A DNA stretch of 32,774 nt from Deltaproteobacteria bacterium (GTDB taxonomy: Bacteria; Desulfobacterota_D; UBA1144; Nemesobacterales; N074bin48), in NCBI GenBank assembly GCA_004356685.1, contig SMWS01000042.1:1-32774 (forward strand), written 5' to 3'. The translations under genes and the position numbers were made by a program. How positions within the stretch are numbered: the stretch's first letter is position 1; each line of letters starts with the position of its first letter. A model generated the notes under the pieces. It worked only from the letters and a program-made list of their open reading frames with translations, was not told where the DNA came from and searched no databases. Shown here piece after piece: positions 15,274-24,216 of the stretch.

Positions 15274-16679
15274 TCAAAAACCAGACTGTTTTCATTATTA
15301 CCTTCCCCTCCAATATCGTGTTTAACAAGTCTGTACCTAAGAGATCTTAGTGTAATGCCCAATTTTTTTGCGGCCTCCGTTTTATTACCGCCGGTCGATC
15401 CAAGTGTTTTCAGCAACATCTTTTTTTCTATCTTATCAAGTAAAGAATCAAGATTAGTATCAGATGATAAGTCATCTCCTATTTCAACATAGTCCTTGCC
15501 ACTTACAAGCGGGGGTAGAGTTTCGTGTTTGATTATATTGGTCGATTCTAAAGCTATAGATCTTGCAATTATATTTTCTAATTCCCTGACGTTTCCCGGA
15601 TAATCATAATTTTCTAAAATTTCTAAAGCCTTTGGCGAAATACCCCTTATTTCTTTCCCCATTTCATCTGAATATTTGTTTACAAAGCTAATAGCAAGCG
15701 GAGATATATCTTCTCTTCTATCTCTTAGTGGTGGCAAATGTATTCTAATAACATTTAATCTGTAATACAAATCTTCTCTAAACCTCCCTCCCGAAATTTC
15801 ATCTTCTAAAATTTTGTTTGTAGCGGCAATAACTCTAAGGTCAATAGAGGTTGTCTCCACTGTACCAAGTGGTCTAATTTCTTTTTCTTCTATAACTCTT
15901 AGAATCTTAACCTGCAAATGTATTGGCAGGTCTGCTATTTCATCAAGGAATATAGTTCCTTTATCAGCTTCTGCAAATAACCCTTTTTTATCTCTTATAG
16001 CACCTGTAAATGAACCTCTCTTATAACCAAAAAACTCACTTTCAATTAATGTTTCTGGAATTGCTCCGCAATTAACAGGTACAAAGGATCCCTGGCTTCT
16101 GTTTCCGGCATAATGAATTGCTCTTGCAACAAGTTCTTTACCAGAACCACTTTCCCCTGTTATTAGTATGTTTACATTTAATTCTGCAACCCTTTTAATT
16201 AATTCAAAAACCTGTAGAATGGCCGGGCTTCTGCCAATTATATTGCCAAATCCAAATTTATTTTCTAATTCACGTTTAAGTCTTGTATTTTCGGTAACTA
16301 ACCTTTTCTTTTCAAGTGCTTTTTTTATAACTAACTTTATTTCATCAATTTTGAAGGGTTTAGTGATATAGTCATAAGCACCGTGCTTCATCGCCTCAAC
16401 TGCAGATTCATGAGAGGCAAACGCTGTAATCATTATTACAGTAGTATCCGGGGCTTTTTCATTGATTTTTTTCAGTAGATCAAGGCCATCCATGGTTGGC
16501 ATCTGCACATCAATAATAGCTAGGTCAAACATCTGCGAGTTGATTTTCTCCTCTGCCTGCCTGCCATCACCTGCAGTAACAACACTATAGCCATCTTTTT
16601 GAAGCATTATTTCCAGGAACTCCCGCATTCCTGGTTCATCATCTACAACAATTATTCTTCCCCCACTAACTCGCCCCAT
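15255..16679 (-). CDS. pilR: Sigma-54-dependent response regulator, PilR/NtrC family
   Basis: Three domains are seen: a receiver (residues about 8-125, phospho-acceptor D57 in LAIIDVQMP), a sigma-54-interacting AAA+ domain (about 145-370, Walker A GESGSGKELVARAIH and Walker B GTIFLDEIADLP) and a C-terminal Fis-type helix-turn-helix (GGNKTEAAKKLGITLRSLRYRL). The sigma-54 contact loop reads GSFTGA in place of the commonest GAFTGA. The 474-residue length is usual. It follows the sensor kinase gene by 23 bases and has a GGGAGG Shine-Dalgarno. Being last in the pilB-T-C-S-R series, it is the expected activator of sigma-54 pilus promoters; such a promoter lies in front of pilB, so it may drive its own operon. 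Confidence 0.92.
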   Translation of the reverse strand: MGRVSGGRIIVVDDEPGMREFLEIMLQKDGYSVVTAGDGRQAEEKINSQMFDLAIIDVQMPTMDGLDLLKKINEKAPDTTVIMITAFASHESAVEAMKHGAYDYITKPFKIDEIKLVIKKALEKKRLVTENTRLKRELENKFGFGNIIGRSPAILQVFELIKRVAELNVNILITGESGSGKELVARAIHYAGNRSQGSFVPVNCGAIPETLIESEFFGYKRGSFTGAIRDKKGLFAEADKGTIFLDEIADLPIHLQVKILRVIEEKEIRPLGTVETTSIDLRVIAATNKILEDEISGGRFREDLYYRLNVIRIHLPPLRDRREDISPLAISFVNKYSDEMGKEIRGISPKALEILENYDYPGNVRELENIIARSIALESTNIIKHETLPPLVSGKDYVEIGDDLSSDTNLDSLLDKIEKKMLLKTLGSTGGNKTEAAKKLGITLRSLRYRLVKHDIGGEGNNENSLVFEESSNS

Positions 16680-16702
16680 TTACTGCCTCCCGAAAATATA
16701 AA

Positions 16703-18331
16703 TTATATCGCATTTATCGATACTTTTTCCATAGTTATTATAAATGTAGTCCCCTCATCCACAGCACTCACAACGTCTATCTTACCATTATAACTTTCTA
16801 TAACTTTTTGCACAATTACAAGCCCAAGCCCAGTTCCAGAATTCTTGGTAGTGAAAAAAGGATCAAATATATTTGATATATTTTTCTGACTTATACCACA
16901 ACCACTGTCTGATATCTTTATTATTACACTTTGCCTTTCAGAAAAAGCTTCGACTTTTATTAACCCATCTCCAGATATTGATTGCATCGAATTTAGAAAC
17001 AGATTCCAAAAAGATTGTTTTAGTCTATATCTGTCGCAACTTACATAGATTTCGCTTTCAATATCTCTTTCTACATCAATGTCGGATCTCTTTATAGTTT
17101 TTGAAAATGTGTCTATAGTCTCATTAAGAATAACCGAAATATCAACTGGAAAACCTGCTTTTTGTATAGGATTTGTCAAAATTGAAAAATCTTCAACTAT
17201 CAAATTCATTCTTTCCATTTCTTGGGTAGCTACATTTATTAATCTTTGATTATCAGAACTTTTTTCTACTTCACTACTAAGTATCTCAATGGCGCCGCTA
17301 ATAGCGGAAAGCGGATTTCGTAATTCATGAGCAAGCCCCGACGCTAGCTGACCAAGGATTGCCAATTTCTCTGAATTTTTGAGTTTATCCTCTAATATCT
17401 TGATTTCTGTAAGATCCTGAAATATTAGAATATACCCCTGCGTCTCATCATCATCACCATGCAGGAGAGAGGAGGAAAATCCTAGAGTAATTTTATGGCC
17501 GGATTTAGTTGTATACAATATTTGCTCTCTTTTTGTTGATATTAGATTTTCCAAATTTAGGCCAGGGAAAAATTTATAAATATCAATATTTAGTAGCTCT
17601 TCATCAGAATCTAAATTCAAAATCTCTTTACTCATTCTGTTAACCGAAATAATAATGCCTTTTAGATCAAGAGTTATCACACCACTATCCAGACTCTTTA
17701 GAATATTCTCGTTAAGATTCTTTAAGACATTTAAACTCTTTTCACTTTGGCCTAATTCTTGTCTTACTAGCCTGGCTTTTTCTGAGAGATAGCCACTAAG
17801 TACAGCTGCCAGTAAGAACCCCGCTAAATTAAAATAGGTACTAACTAAACTCTGCTGATCTATTTGGGCACTTGCCTGCAATCTTATCTCATATGACTTA
17901 TCAGAGTGAAAAATTCTAGGCTTGGATACAACTATCAGCAAAAGAACAATAGCAAGCAAAAATGATAATCCATAACTAACTATCCGGCTTGAAAAAATGA
18001 TGTTCGTATATATTACAATAAGAGCAAAAAGAAATATAAAAGGGCTACCAATGCCGCCTGTGACTATTATTACTATAGAAGACAGAACTATATCAAAAAA
18101 GATCTGTATTGCATCTATAAATGTTTTATGTTTTAAAATAGAGGGTTTAAGCACTAGATATATTAGGCTTAAAAGGTAGACAACTGCTATTACAAATATT
18201 AGATATAGAGCAACCCTTGTTCTACCATTCATGTAATAAATAACAGCAGAAGAACCAAAAAGTAAGGTAGTTATTACTAATCTAATTAATACTATTCTAT
18301 TGTTAGTTGAATCTATCCAGTTAAGAAACAT
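16703..18331 (-). CDS. pilS: PilS-type membrane sensor histidine kinase
   Basis: The N-terminal about 180 residues contain about six hydrophobic segments, as in PilS. A PAS domain follows (about 205-320), then the HisKA motif GLAHELRNPLSAISGA with the phospho-accepting histidine around residue 333. The HATPase domain has the N box (LFLNSMQS), the G1 box (DSGCGIS), the F box (FDPFFTTK) and the G2 box (GTGLGLVIV). Length is 542. It pairs with the adjacent pilR. In other bacteria PilS senses pilin levels in the membrane, but that is not shown here. The start has no Shine-Dalgarno, unlike pilT and pilC. It begins 47 bases after pilC. Confidence 0.9.
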   Translation of the reverse strand: MFLNWIDSTNNRIVLIRLVITTLLFGSSAVIYYMNGRTRVALYLIFVIAVVYLLSLIYLVLKPSILKHKTFIDAIQIFFDIVLSSIVIIVTGGIGSPFIFLFALIVIYTNIIFSSRIVSYGLSFLLAIVLLLIVVSKPRIFHSDKSYEIRLQASAQIDQQSLVSTYFNLAGFLLAAVLSGYLSEKARLVRQELGQSEKSLNVLKNLNENILKSLDSGVITLDLKGIIISVNRMSKEILNLDSDEELLNIDIYKFFPGLNLENLISTKREQILYTTKSGHKITLGFSSSLLHGDDDETQGYILIFQDLTEIKILEDKLKNSEKLAILGQLASGLAHELRNPLSAISGAIEILSSEVEKSSDNQRLINVATQEMERMNLIVEDFSILTNPIQKAGFPVDISVILNETIDTFSKTIKRSDIDVERDIESEIYVSCDRYRLKQSFWNLFLNSMQSISGDGLIKVEAFSERQSVIIKISDSGCGISQKNISNIFDPFFTTKNSGTGLGLVIVQKVIESYNGKIDVVSAVDEGTTFIITMEKVSINAI

Positions 18332-18378
18332 TAAAAAAGTAATTAAGCAAGTTAAGGTAGTTAGATAGTATTATAAGA

Positions 18379-19593
18379 CTATCCAGCCATAGTTGCAACT
18401 AGTTTAAACATTGGCAGATACATTGCTACGACTATAATACCTACTGTACACCCTAAAAAGAATATCATCGCGGGTTCCATAGCCGACAATAATGCAGCGA
18501 CTGCTACATCTACTTCATCTTCGTAAAAATCTGCAATTTTATCAAGCATATCATCAAGTTTACCTGTCTGCTCACCTACAGAAATCATTTGAACAACCAT
18601 TGGGGGGAAAATTTTGGGTCTGGCTGCAAGTGGCTCGGCAAGCAACTGTCCTTCGCTTACTTTCTTCCTTACTTCCATAATAGCTTCCTCAACAACAATG
18701 TTACCAGATGACTTAGCTGTTATTTCAAGCCCATCAAGAATTGGCAATCCACCCGATGTAAGTGTAGCAAGTGTGCGGCAAAATCTAGCAATTACTGTCT
18801 TTAAGAGTAAATCACCAATTAACCACAATTTTAGTAAAAAACCATCCATCAATCTCCGTGCTTTCAAAGATTTGCTATAAAGAGACGTTACACCAATTAC
18901 CATTAATACTATAGCAATCAAAAGATAAATAATATTACTTTTAAGCCAAGTACTAATGTTTACAATAACTAGTGTAAGAGACGGAAGCGTTGTTCCAAGA
19001 TCCTTAAATAACTCGGCGAAAGTAGGCACAACAAAAATCATGATTACAGACAGAACAATAACTGCAACTGATATGACAACTGCGGGGTATATCATCGCAC
19101 CCTTTATTCTTCTTTTAATTCCGTCCATTTTTTCTAGATAAGAGGCAAGTCTTTGTAAAACGACATCTAAAACACCGGCAGCTTCCCCTGCTCTAGCTAG
19201 ATTTGCGAATAATGAATCGAAGGCTTTAGGATGTTTTTCCAAGGCATCAGCAAAAGATGAACCCCCCTCTACATCCTCTTTAACTTTGCCTATGATAACC
19301 TTAAATGCCGCATTAGGCTGCTGCTCTCTTATTACTTCTAAAGACCTTACAAGGGGCAACCCTGCATCAATCATAGTCGATAACTGTCTTGTAAAAACAA
19401 CCAAATCTCTTGTTGGAATACCACCAAAAGCAATATTGAAATCAAGAAAACTGCTTTTCTCTTTTATCTTTTCGGGTATCGGTCTGATCTGCATACCCCT
19501 TAGACGAGCTAATACAGCAGACCTGCTCGGTGCTTCCATTTCCCCTTTTTCTATTTTTCCTTTTAGTTTTCCCTGCCAAACATAAACAGCCAT
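18379..19593 (-). CDS. pilC: Type IV pilus inner-membrane platform protein
   Basis: This 404-residue GspF/PilC family protein has two T2SF domains (about residues 70-195 and 270-395). Each has a helical cytoplasmic part (FTRQLSTMIDAGLPLVRSLE and FCRTLATLTSGGLPILDGLE). Three membrane helices are at about residues 170-190, 215-240 and 375-400. The short N-terminal segment (MAVYVWQGKLKGKIEKGEME) is the usual cytoplasmic lead. PilC couples the PilB and PilT motors to the pilus fibre. An AAGGAG Shine-Dalgarno precedes it, and it lies 21 bases after pilT. Confidence 0.95.
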   Translation of the reverse strand: MAVYVWQGKLKGKIEKGEMEAPSRSAVLARLRGMQIRPIPEKIKEKSSFLDFNIAFGGIPTRDLVVFTRQLSTMIDAGLPLVRSLEVIREQQPNAAFKVIIGKVKEDVEGGSSFADALEKHPKAFDSLFANLARAGEAAGVLDVVLQRLASYLEKMDGIKRRIKGAMIYPAVVISVAVIVLSVIMIFVVPTFAELFKDLGTTLPSLTLVIVNISTWLKSNIIYLLIAIVLMVIGVTSLYSKSLKARRLMDGFLLKLWLIGDLLLKTVIARFCRTLATLTSGGLPILDGLEITAKSSGNIVVEEAIMEVRKKVSEGQLLAEPLAARPKIFPPMVVQMISVGEQTGKLDDMLDKIADFYEDEVDVAVAALLSAMEPAMIFFLGCTVGIIVVAMYLPMFKLVATMAG

Positions 19594-19614
19594 AGTAAAT
19601 TACTCCTTATAACT

Positions 19615-20712
19615 TTATCTTCTCACTGCTCTTTGTTGGTTTGCAGGAGCTCCTTCAGCTAATATTCTTTTAATCTCATCAGGTTCTTGGCTTTTAATCA
19701 GTGTGTCTTCATAAGTTATCTGCTTTTTTAAATATAAATCAACTAAAGATTGATTTAAAGTCTGCATATTCCATTTCTCTTGCCCAATCTGCTGTTGAGA
19801 ATAAATCTGATGGACTTTATCTTCTCTGATTAAATTTCTAATAGCAGGGTTTGGAACAAGTACCTCAACTGCCAATACTCGACCACCACCAATGCGCGGA
19901 ATTAAAGTTTGACATATAATCCCTTCTAACACAAAAGACAGTTGCGTCCTTACTTGAGGCTGCTCGTGTGGTGGGAATACATCAATAACACGGTTAACAG
20001 TCTGTACAGCCGTATTTGTATGAAGTGTGGCAAAAGTCAAATGTCCGGTTTCAGAAAGGGTAAGAGCAATCTTGATAGTTTCAAGGTCTCTCATTTCTCC
20101 AATAAGTATAACATCGGGATCTTCTCTTAACACACTCCTAAGCGCATTATGAAAGCTCTTGGTATCACTGCCAATTTCTCTTTGATTTACAAGGCAGTTT
20201 TTATGAGTAAACATATATTCTATAGGATCTTCAATAGTAACTATATGCTCTCTTCTATCCTGATTAACCTGATCCACCATTGCAGCAAGAGTTGTAGTTT
20301 TTCCTGATCCAGTAGGTCCGGTTACCAGGATCAGTCCCCTGGGTTTTTTAATAAGATCAGAAATCACAGGCGGGAGACCTAACTCGTTTAAATCTCTAAT
20401 TTTGTAAGGAATAAGCCTAAAAGCTCCTGCGACAACACCCCTCTGCATATATACATTGCCTCTAAACCGCCCCAATTGCTGCATACCAAATGAGAAATCC
20501 AGTTCCCAATTTTCTTCAAATTTATGCTTTTGTAAATCAGTCAAAACACTGTAGCAAAGATCTTTTGTCTCCGGGGGTGTAAGTGGTGGATGTTTAATAG
20601 GAACAAGCTGCCCGTCAACCCTTATCACAGGAGGAGAATTGGTGGTAATATGCAAATCTGAGGCACCGTTGTCAACCATTACTTTTAGTAGCTGACTAAG
20701 TTGAGTAGCCAT
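19615..20712 (-). CDS. pilT: Type IV pilus retraction ATPase
   Basis: PilT is the hexameric motor that depolymerises pili, powering twitching motility and DNA uptake. Walker A GPTGSGKTTTLAAMVDQ is near residues 130-146. The Asp box (IVTIEDPIEYMF), Walker B (DVILIGEMRDLETI) and His box (HLTFATLHTNTA) are present. The PilT-specific AIRNLIREDK motif lies near the C-terminus. Length is 365, normal. A GGAGG Shine-Dalgarno sits seven bases before the ATG. It is 16 bases downstream of pilB and is expressed with it. Confidence 0.97.
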   Translation of the reverse strand: MATQLSQLLKVMVDNGASDLHITTNSPPVIRVDGQLVPIKHPPLTPPETKDLCYSVLTDLQKHKFEENWELDFSFGMQQLGRFRGNVYMQRGVVAGAFRLIPYKIRDLNELGLPPVISDLIKKPRGLILVTGPTGSGKTTTLAAMVDQVNQDRREHIVTIEDPIEYMFTHKNCLVNQREIGSDTKSFHNALRSVLREDPDVILIGEMRDLETIKIALTLSETGHLTFATLHTNTAVQTVNRVIDVFPPHEQPQVRTQLSFVLEGIICQTLIPRIGGGRVLAVEVLVPNPAIRNLIREDKVHQIYSQQQIGQEKWNMQTLNQSLVDLYLKKQITYEDTLIKSQEPDEIKRILAEGAPANQQRAVRR

Positions 20713-20728
20713 AAAATAACCTCCTAAA

Positions 20729-22489
20729 TTAATTGTCCTGTGAAGTATTTCTAACTACTTCTTCTATTGTTGTAATACCTTGCTTGAGTTTTAGTAAAGC
20801 ACTTTGTCTGAGTGTTTTCATGCCCTGTCTTATTGCTTCTCTCTTCAGTTCAAGTGCTGAAGCCCCGCTTAGTATGAATTCTTTAACTTCCTCTGTTATT
20901 TTTAAAGCCTCATATATAGCAATTCTTCCTTTATAGCCTGTACCCATACAGATTTTACAATCTTCGCCACTACCTCTGTATACTTCATAATCTGAAACCT
21001 CTTTTGGCGGAACACCCAAATCGATAAGAACCTGAGGAGATGCATCAACTGCTTCTTTACAATCCAGACATATTTTCCTTACAAGCCTCTGGGCCAGTAT
21101 TGCATTCAGTGAAGCTGTAAGCAAAAATGGCTCCACACCCATATTGAGTAGTCGTGTGATCGTTGAAGGCGCATCATTTGTGTGCAGGGTTGATAGAACA
21201 AGGTGACCAGTTAAAGCGGCTTTAATTGATATTTCTGCCGTTTCATAATCTCTTATCTCACCCACCAAAATTATATCAGGATCTTGTCTCAAAAAAGCTC
21301 GCAAACAAGTAGAGAAAGTTAGTCCAATAGACTCGTGAATCTGAACCTGATTTATGCCAGATAAACTATATTCTACAGGATCTTCAGCCGTTGAAATATT
21401 AACATCTTCTCGGTTGAGCTCCATCATTGCTGAGTAAAGGGTAGTAGTTTTACCGCTTCCTGTTGGACCAGTAATAAGAACCATGCCAAACGGTTCATAA
21501 ATTGATTCTCTGAATAATTTTAATTCATCTTCATTAAAACCAAGCTCTGTTAAATCTAATTTCAGGGAATCCTTGTCTAAAAGTCTCAGAACCACTTTTT
21601 CACCAGTTATGATCGGCATGCAAGAGACACGATATTCCATTGTTTTTCCCTCGCCGACCCTTATCTTGATACGACCGTCCTGAGGCAGCCTTCTTTCAGC
21701 AATATCCAAATTAGCCATCACCTTAATTCTGGAAGAAACAGGGTTTTTAAGCTGTAAAGGAGGTTTAAGAATATCATATAATACTCCATCAATTCTAAGC
21801 CTAATTCTGTAGTCATTTTCATATGGCTCAATATGAATATCACTTGCTCCCCTTCTTATTGATTCAAGAAGCACGTGATTTACAAGTCTTACAACAGGGG
21901 CTTCTTCCGAAGCTTTTGCTAAATCGTTTAAATCAAGCTGTTCTTCTCCTCCTCCTCCAATATCTAAAACAAAGTCCTCTAAATCTCCGAACAGTTTTCC
22001 TACTTCTTCCTGACTTTTTTCAGCTTCAACTTTCTTTTGCCATTCTTGTTGAGAACCATAATGTTTTTCTATAGCGGTTTTTATCGATCTTTCCGAAGCA
22101 ACTACTACTTCAATGTTTTGTCCCGTAGCAAATTTTAAATCATCGATTGCAAAAATGTTGGATGGATCGGCCATAGCAACTACCAGAGTCGAACCAGACC
22201 TGTCAATTGGAACTAGTCTGTGTTTTAGTGCCGATTCTCTTGGAACCAGGTTAAGCGCCTCTTCTGAAACCTCGAATTGTTCTAAATTTATTGCGGGAAC
22301 GGCGTACTGCTTACTTAAGTATGCCACAAGTTGGTTTTCATCTATATATCCGAGGTTGAGTAAAGTTTCCCCTAATTTTCTACCTGAATGTTTTTGTTCC
22401 TGAATAGCGCTTTTTAACTGATCAAGGTTAATTACATCTTCTTTGATCAGTATATCGCCCATTTTGACGCCTGCTTTCTGTTGTTTCAT
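20729..22489 (-). CDS. pilB: Type IV pilus extension ATPase
   Basis: PilB powers pilus assembly. The first about 150 residues are an MshEN/GspE N-terminal domain (MGDILIKEDVINLDQLKSAI repeat type), of the kind that binds cyclic-di-GMP in some relatives. The ATPase core has Walker A GPTGSGKTTTLYSAM near residue 340, the Asp box NISTAEDPVEY, Walker B PDIILVGEIRDYET and His box HLVLSTLHTNDAP. The zinc-binding cysteines are CLDC and CKIC, followed by GYKGRIAIYE. Length is 586. A GAGGT Shine-Dalgarno lies 11 bases before the ATG, and a sigma-54 promoter is just upstream at 22524-22539. It heads the pilB-T-C-S-R operon. Confidence 0.96.
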   Translation of the reverse strand: MKQQKAGVKMGDILIKEDVINLDQLKSAIQEQKHSGRKLGETLLNLGYIDENQLVAYLSKQYAVPAINLEQFEVSEEALNLVPRESALKHRLVPIDRSGSTLVVAMADPSNIFAIDDLKFATGQNIEVVVASERSIKTAIEKHYGSQQEWQKKVEAEKSQEEVGKLFGDLEDFVLDIGGGGEEQLDLNDLAKASEEAPVVRLVNHVLLESIRRGASDIHIEPYENDYRIRLRIDGVLYDILKPPLQLKNPVSSRIKVMANLDIAERRLPQDGRIKIRVGEGKTMEYRVSCMPIITGEKVVLRLLDKDSLKLDLTELGFNEDELKLFRESIYEPFGMVLITGPTGSGKTTTLYSAMMELNREDVNISTAEDPVEYSLSGINQVQIHESIGLTFSTCLRAFLRQDPDIILVGEIRDYETAEISIKAALTGHLVLSTLHTNDAPSTITRLLNMGVEPFLLTASLNAILAQRLVRKICLDCKEAVDASPQVLIDLGVPPKEVSDYEVYRGSGEDCKICMGTGYKGRIAIYEALKITEEVKEFILSGASALELKREAIRQGMKTLRQSALLKLKQGITTIEEVVRNTSQDN

Positions 22490-22523
22490 CTAAAAAATAT
22501 ACCTCAAAATATATTAAATATAA

Positions 22524-22539
22524 TGCAAAAATTATGCCA
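22524..22539 (-). promoter_or_regulatory. Sigma-54 (-24/-12) promoter of the pil operon
   Basis: The minus strand reads TGGCATAATTTTTGCA. This fits TGGCAYRNNNNTTGCW at every specified position, with the -24 GG and -12 GC ten bases apart. The predicted start is near 22513, giving a leader of about 24 bases that contains the pilB Shine-Dalgarno. A sigma-54 activator gene (pilR) is at the end of the same operon. Confidence 0.85.
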
Positions 22540-22680
22540 TTTATGATAAGTTTAAATAATTAAGGCCCAACCTACGTTAAATCGAAGTATTTATCCCTCC
22601 CTTAAGATAATTCCTTCCATACAATTAATCACAATTACCCCTATTACCCTCTATCCTTTATACTACATTTTTATCGTAAA

Positions 22681-22690
22681 GTCAATTGAC
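22681..22690. promoter_or_regulatory. Palindrome GTCAATTGAC, possible activator site
   Basis: This perfect 10-base palindrome lies about 140-150 bases upstream of the sigma-54 promoter, the usual distance for an enhancer-binding protein. On the minus strand it reads GTGTCAATTGAC; TGTC-type half sites are described for PilR of Pseudomonas. It may also be chance in AT-rich DNA. Confidence 0.35.
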
Positions 22691-22720
22691 ACATATTAGA
22701 TACTTAATTCTCATATTGTA

Positions 22721-22740
22721 GTTGAGTTAAGTTGAGTTAA
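22721..22740. repeat. Perfect tandem duplication of GTTGAGTTAA
   Basis: Two adjacent identical 10-base units lie in the pilB-trmFO intergenic region, about 180-200 bases upstream of the sigma-54 promoter. Helically phased repeats of this spacing could be protein-binding sites, but no family is recognised. Confidence 0.7.
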
Positions 22741-22892
22741 ACTGAATTATTAAAGAAAATTATAAATATTTAATCCCCATTGTAGACAGTCTAATATTTA
22801 AAACAATATTTTAATATTCATAGAATCAGATAATACTATTTTAATTTTATTTATCCTTAATTGGAAACTTAGGGACATTAATAACAAATTAT

Positions 22893-24206
22893 ATGAATAA
22901 TAAAGTAACAGTAATTGGCGGGGGGCTTGCAGGTTGTGAAGCCTCGTATCAGCTTGCAAGAAATAAAATCAATGTTGATTTATATGAAATGAGGCCTACA
23001 AAACAAACTCCTGCTCACTGCACAGAAATGTTTGGTGAACTGGTTTGCAGCAATTCCCTAAAATCTAACTACTTAGAGAACGCAAGCGGCATCTTGAAAG
23101 AAGAGATGAGAAAGCTTGGGTCACTTATAATTGAATCGGCAGATAAAAACAGCGTTGCCGCCGGTAAAGCTCTTGCTGTAGACAGAATCAAATTCTCAAA
23201 CCACTTAACAAAAACATTAGAGCAAAACCCTTACATTACTATAAAGCGTAAAGAGTTTGATAAATTACCCGAACCTATTAACAATCCCATTATAATTGCT
23301 TCTGGGCCACTAACTTCTGACAGCCTTTCAAAGGAAATAAGTAAAATAACATGCTCAGATTATTTATATTTTTATGATGCAATTTCACCTATTATAGAAG
23401 CTGAAAGTATTAATTTTAATGATGTATTTCTAGCATCAAGATATGATAAAGGGCAGGATGAATTGGGCGATTATATAAACTGCCCTGTAGAAAAAGAAGA
23501 TTATTACAGATTGATTGATGATTTAGTTCGTGCAGACAGCATAGAAGTTAAAGAATTTGATGATGTTAAATATTTTGAAAGTTGTTTGCCTGTAGAAGTT
23601 ATAGCTAAAAGAGGCAGAGAGTCTCTTAGATTTGGTCCTATGAAATCAAAAGGCTTAACAGACCCCAAAACATCAAAAAGACCATATTCTGTAGTGCAGT
23701 TGAGAAAAGAAAACTCCAGTGGATCGATGTACAACATGGTCGGCTTTCAAACAAGGCTTAAATATTCCGAACAAAAAAGGGTGTTTTCCAGTATAAGCGG
23801 CTTAGAAAACGCAGAATTTCTTAGATATGGCAGTATGCACAGAAATACCTTTATTAATTCTCCAAGGCTTTTAAAATCAACACTACAATTAAAAGATAAC
23901 CCAAGGGTTTTCTTTGCTGGCCAGATAGTCGGTGTTGAGGGATATGTAGAATCAGCGGCTATGGGTCTTGTTGCCGGTATTAATGCAGCAAATTTAGTTG
24001 TTGGCAGGGAAATAAAAACTCCATGCAAACAAACATCAATTGGATCATTATTAAAATATATAACCGATCAGAGCTTAAAAGAATTTCAGCCTATGAATAT
24101 AAATTTTGGCCTTTACCCTGATGTAGAAATAAAATGTACTAAATCTGAAAAAAGAGGGTATATTGCTGATCGGGCTTTAGCTAAAATAACTGAATTTGTA
24201 GATTAA
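22893..24206 (+). CDS. trmFO: Methylenetetrahydrofolate-tRNA-(uracil-5-)-methyltransferase
   Basis: TrmFO makes ribothymidine at position 54 of tRNAs using methylenetetrahydrofolate and FAD. The FAD-binding VIGGGLAGCEASYQLAR is at residues 6-22. YEMRPTKQTPAHCTEMFGEL and CSNSLKSNYLENASGILKEE are diagnostic of the family. The C-terminal FFAGQIVGVEGYVESAAMG binds FAD. Length is 437, normal. The start lacks a Shine-Dalgarno. It begins a plus-strand run: glyQ starts 10 bases after it, so trmFO-glyQ-glyS is probably one operon of tRNA functions. Confidence 0.97.
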   Translation: MNNKVTVIGGGLAGCEASYQLARNKINVDLYEMRPTKQTPAHCTEMFGELVCSNSLKSNYLENASGILKEEMRKLGSLIIESADKNSVAAGKALAVDRIKFSNHLTKTLEQNPYITIKRKEFDKLPEPINNPIIIASGPLTSDSLSKEISKITCSDYLYFYDAISPIIEAESINFNDVFLASRYDKGQDELGDYINCPVEKEDYYRLIDDLVRADSIEVKEFDDVKYFESCLPVEVIAKRGRESLRFGPMKSKGLTDPKTSKRPYSVVQLRKENSSGSMYNMVGFQTRLKYSEQKRVFSSISGLENAEFLRYGSMHRNTFINSPRLLKSTLQLKDNPRVFFAGQIVGVEGYVESAAMGLVAGINAANLVVGREIKTPCKQTSIGSLLKYITDQSLKEFQPMNINFGLYPDVEIKCTKSEKRGYIADRALAKITEFVD

Positions 24207-24216
24207 TTTTAATAAT

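Larger units (their letters stand above)
22490..22892. other. 403-base intergenic region between divergent pilB and trmFO
   Basis: No gene is seen. The pilB side holds a Shine-Dalgarno (22501-22505) and the sigma-54 promoter (22524-22539). The middle holds a 10-base palindrome (22681-22690) and a perfect tandem 10-base duplication (22721-22740). The trmFO side is very AT-rich with several TAATAT-like hexamers but no clear promoter. Confidence 0.8.

Noticed and set aside
18364..18383. Six-base hairpin GATAGT/ACTATC at the pilC end
   Set aside because: The stem is short and AT-rich, no U-tract follows, and it sits inside the pilC-pilS operon, so I do not call it a terminator.
24207..24216. Possible T-box or other leader control of glyQ
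   Set aside because: Only ten bases separate trmFO and glyQ, so there is no room for a leader element.
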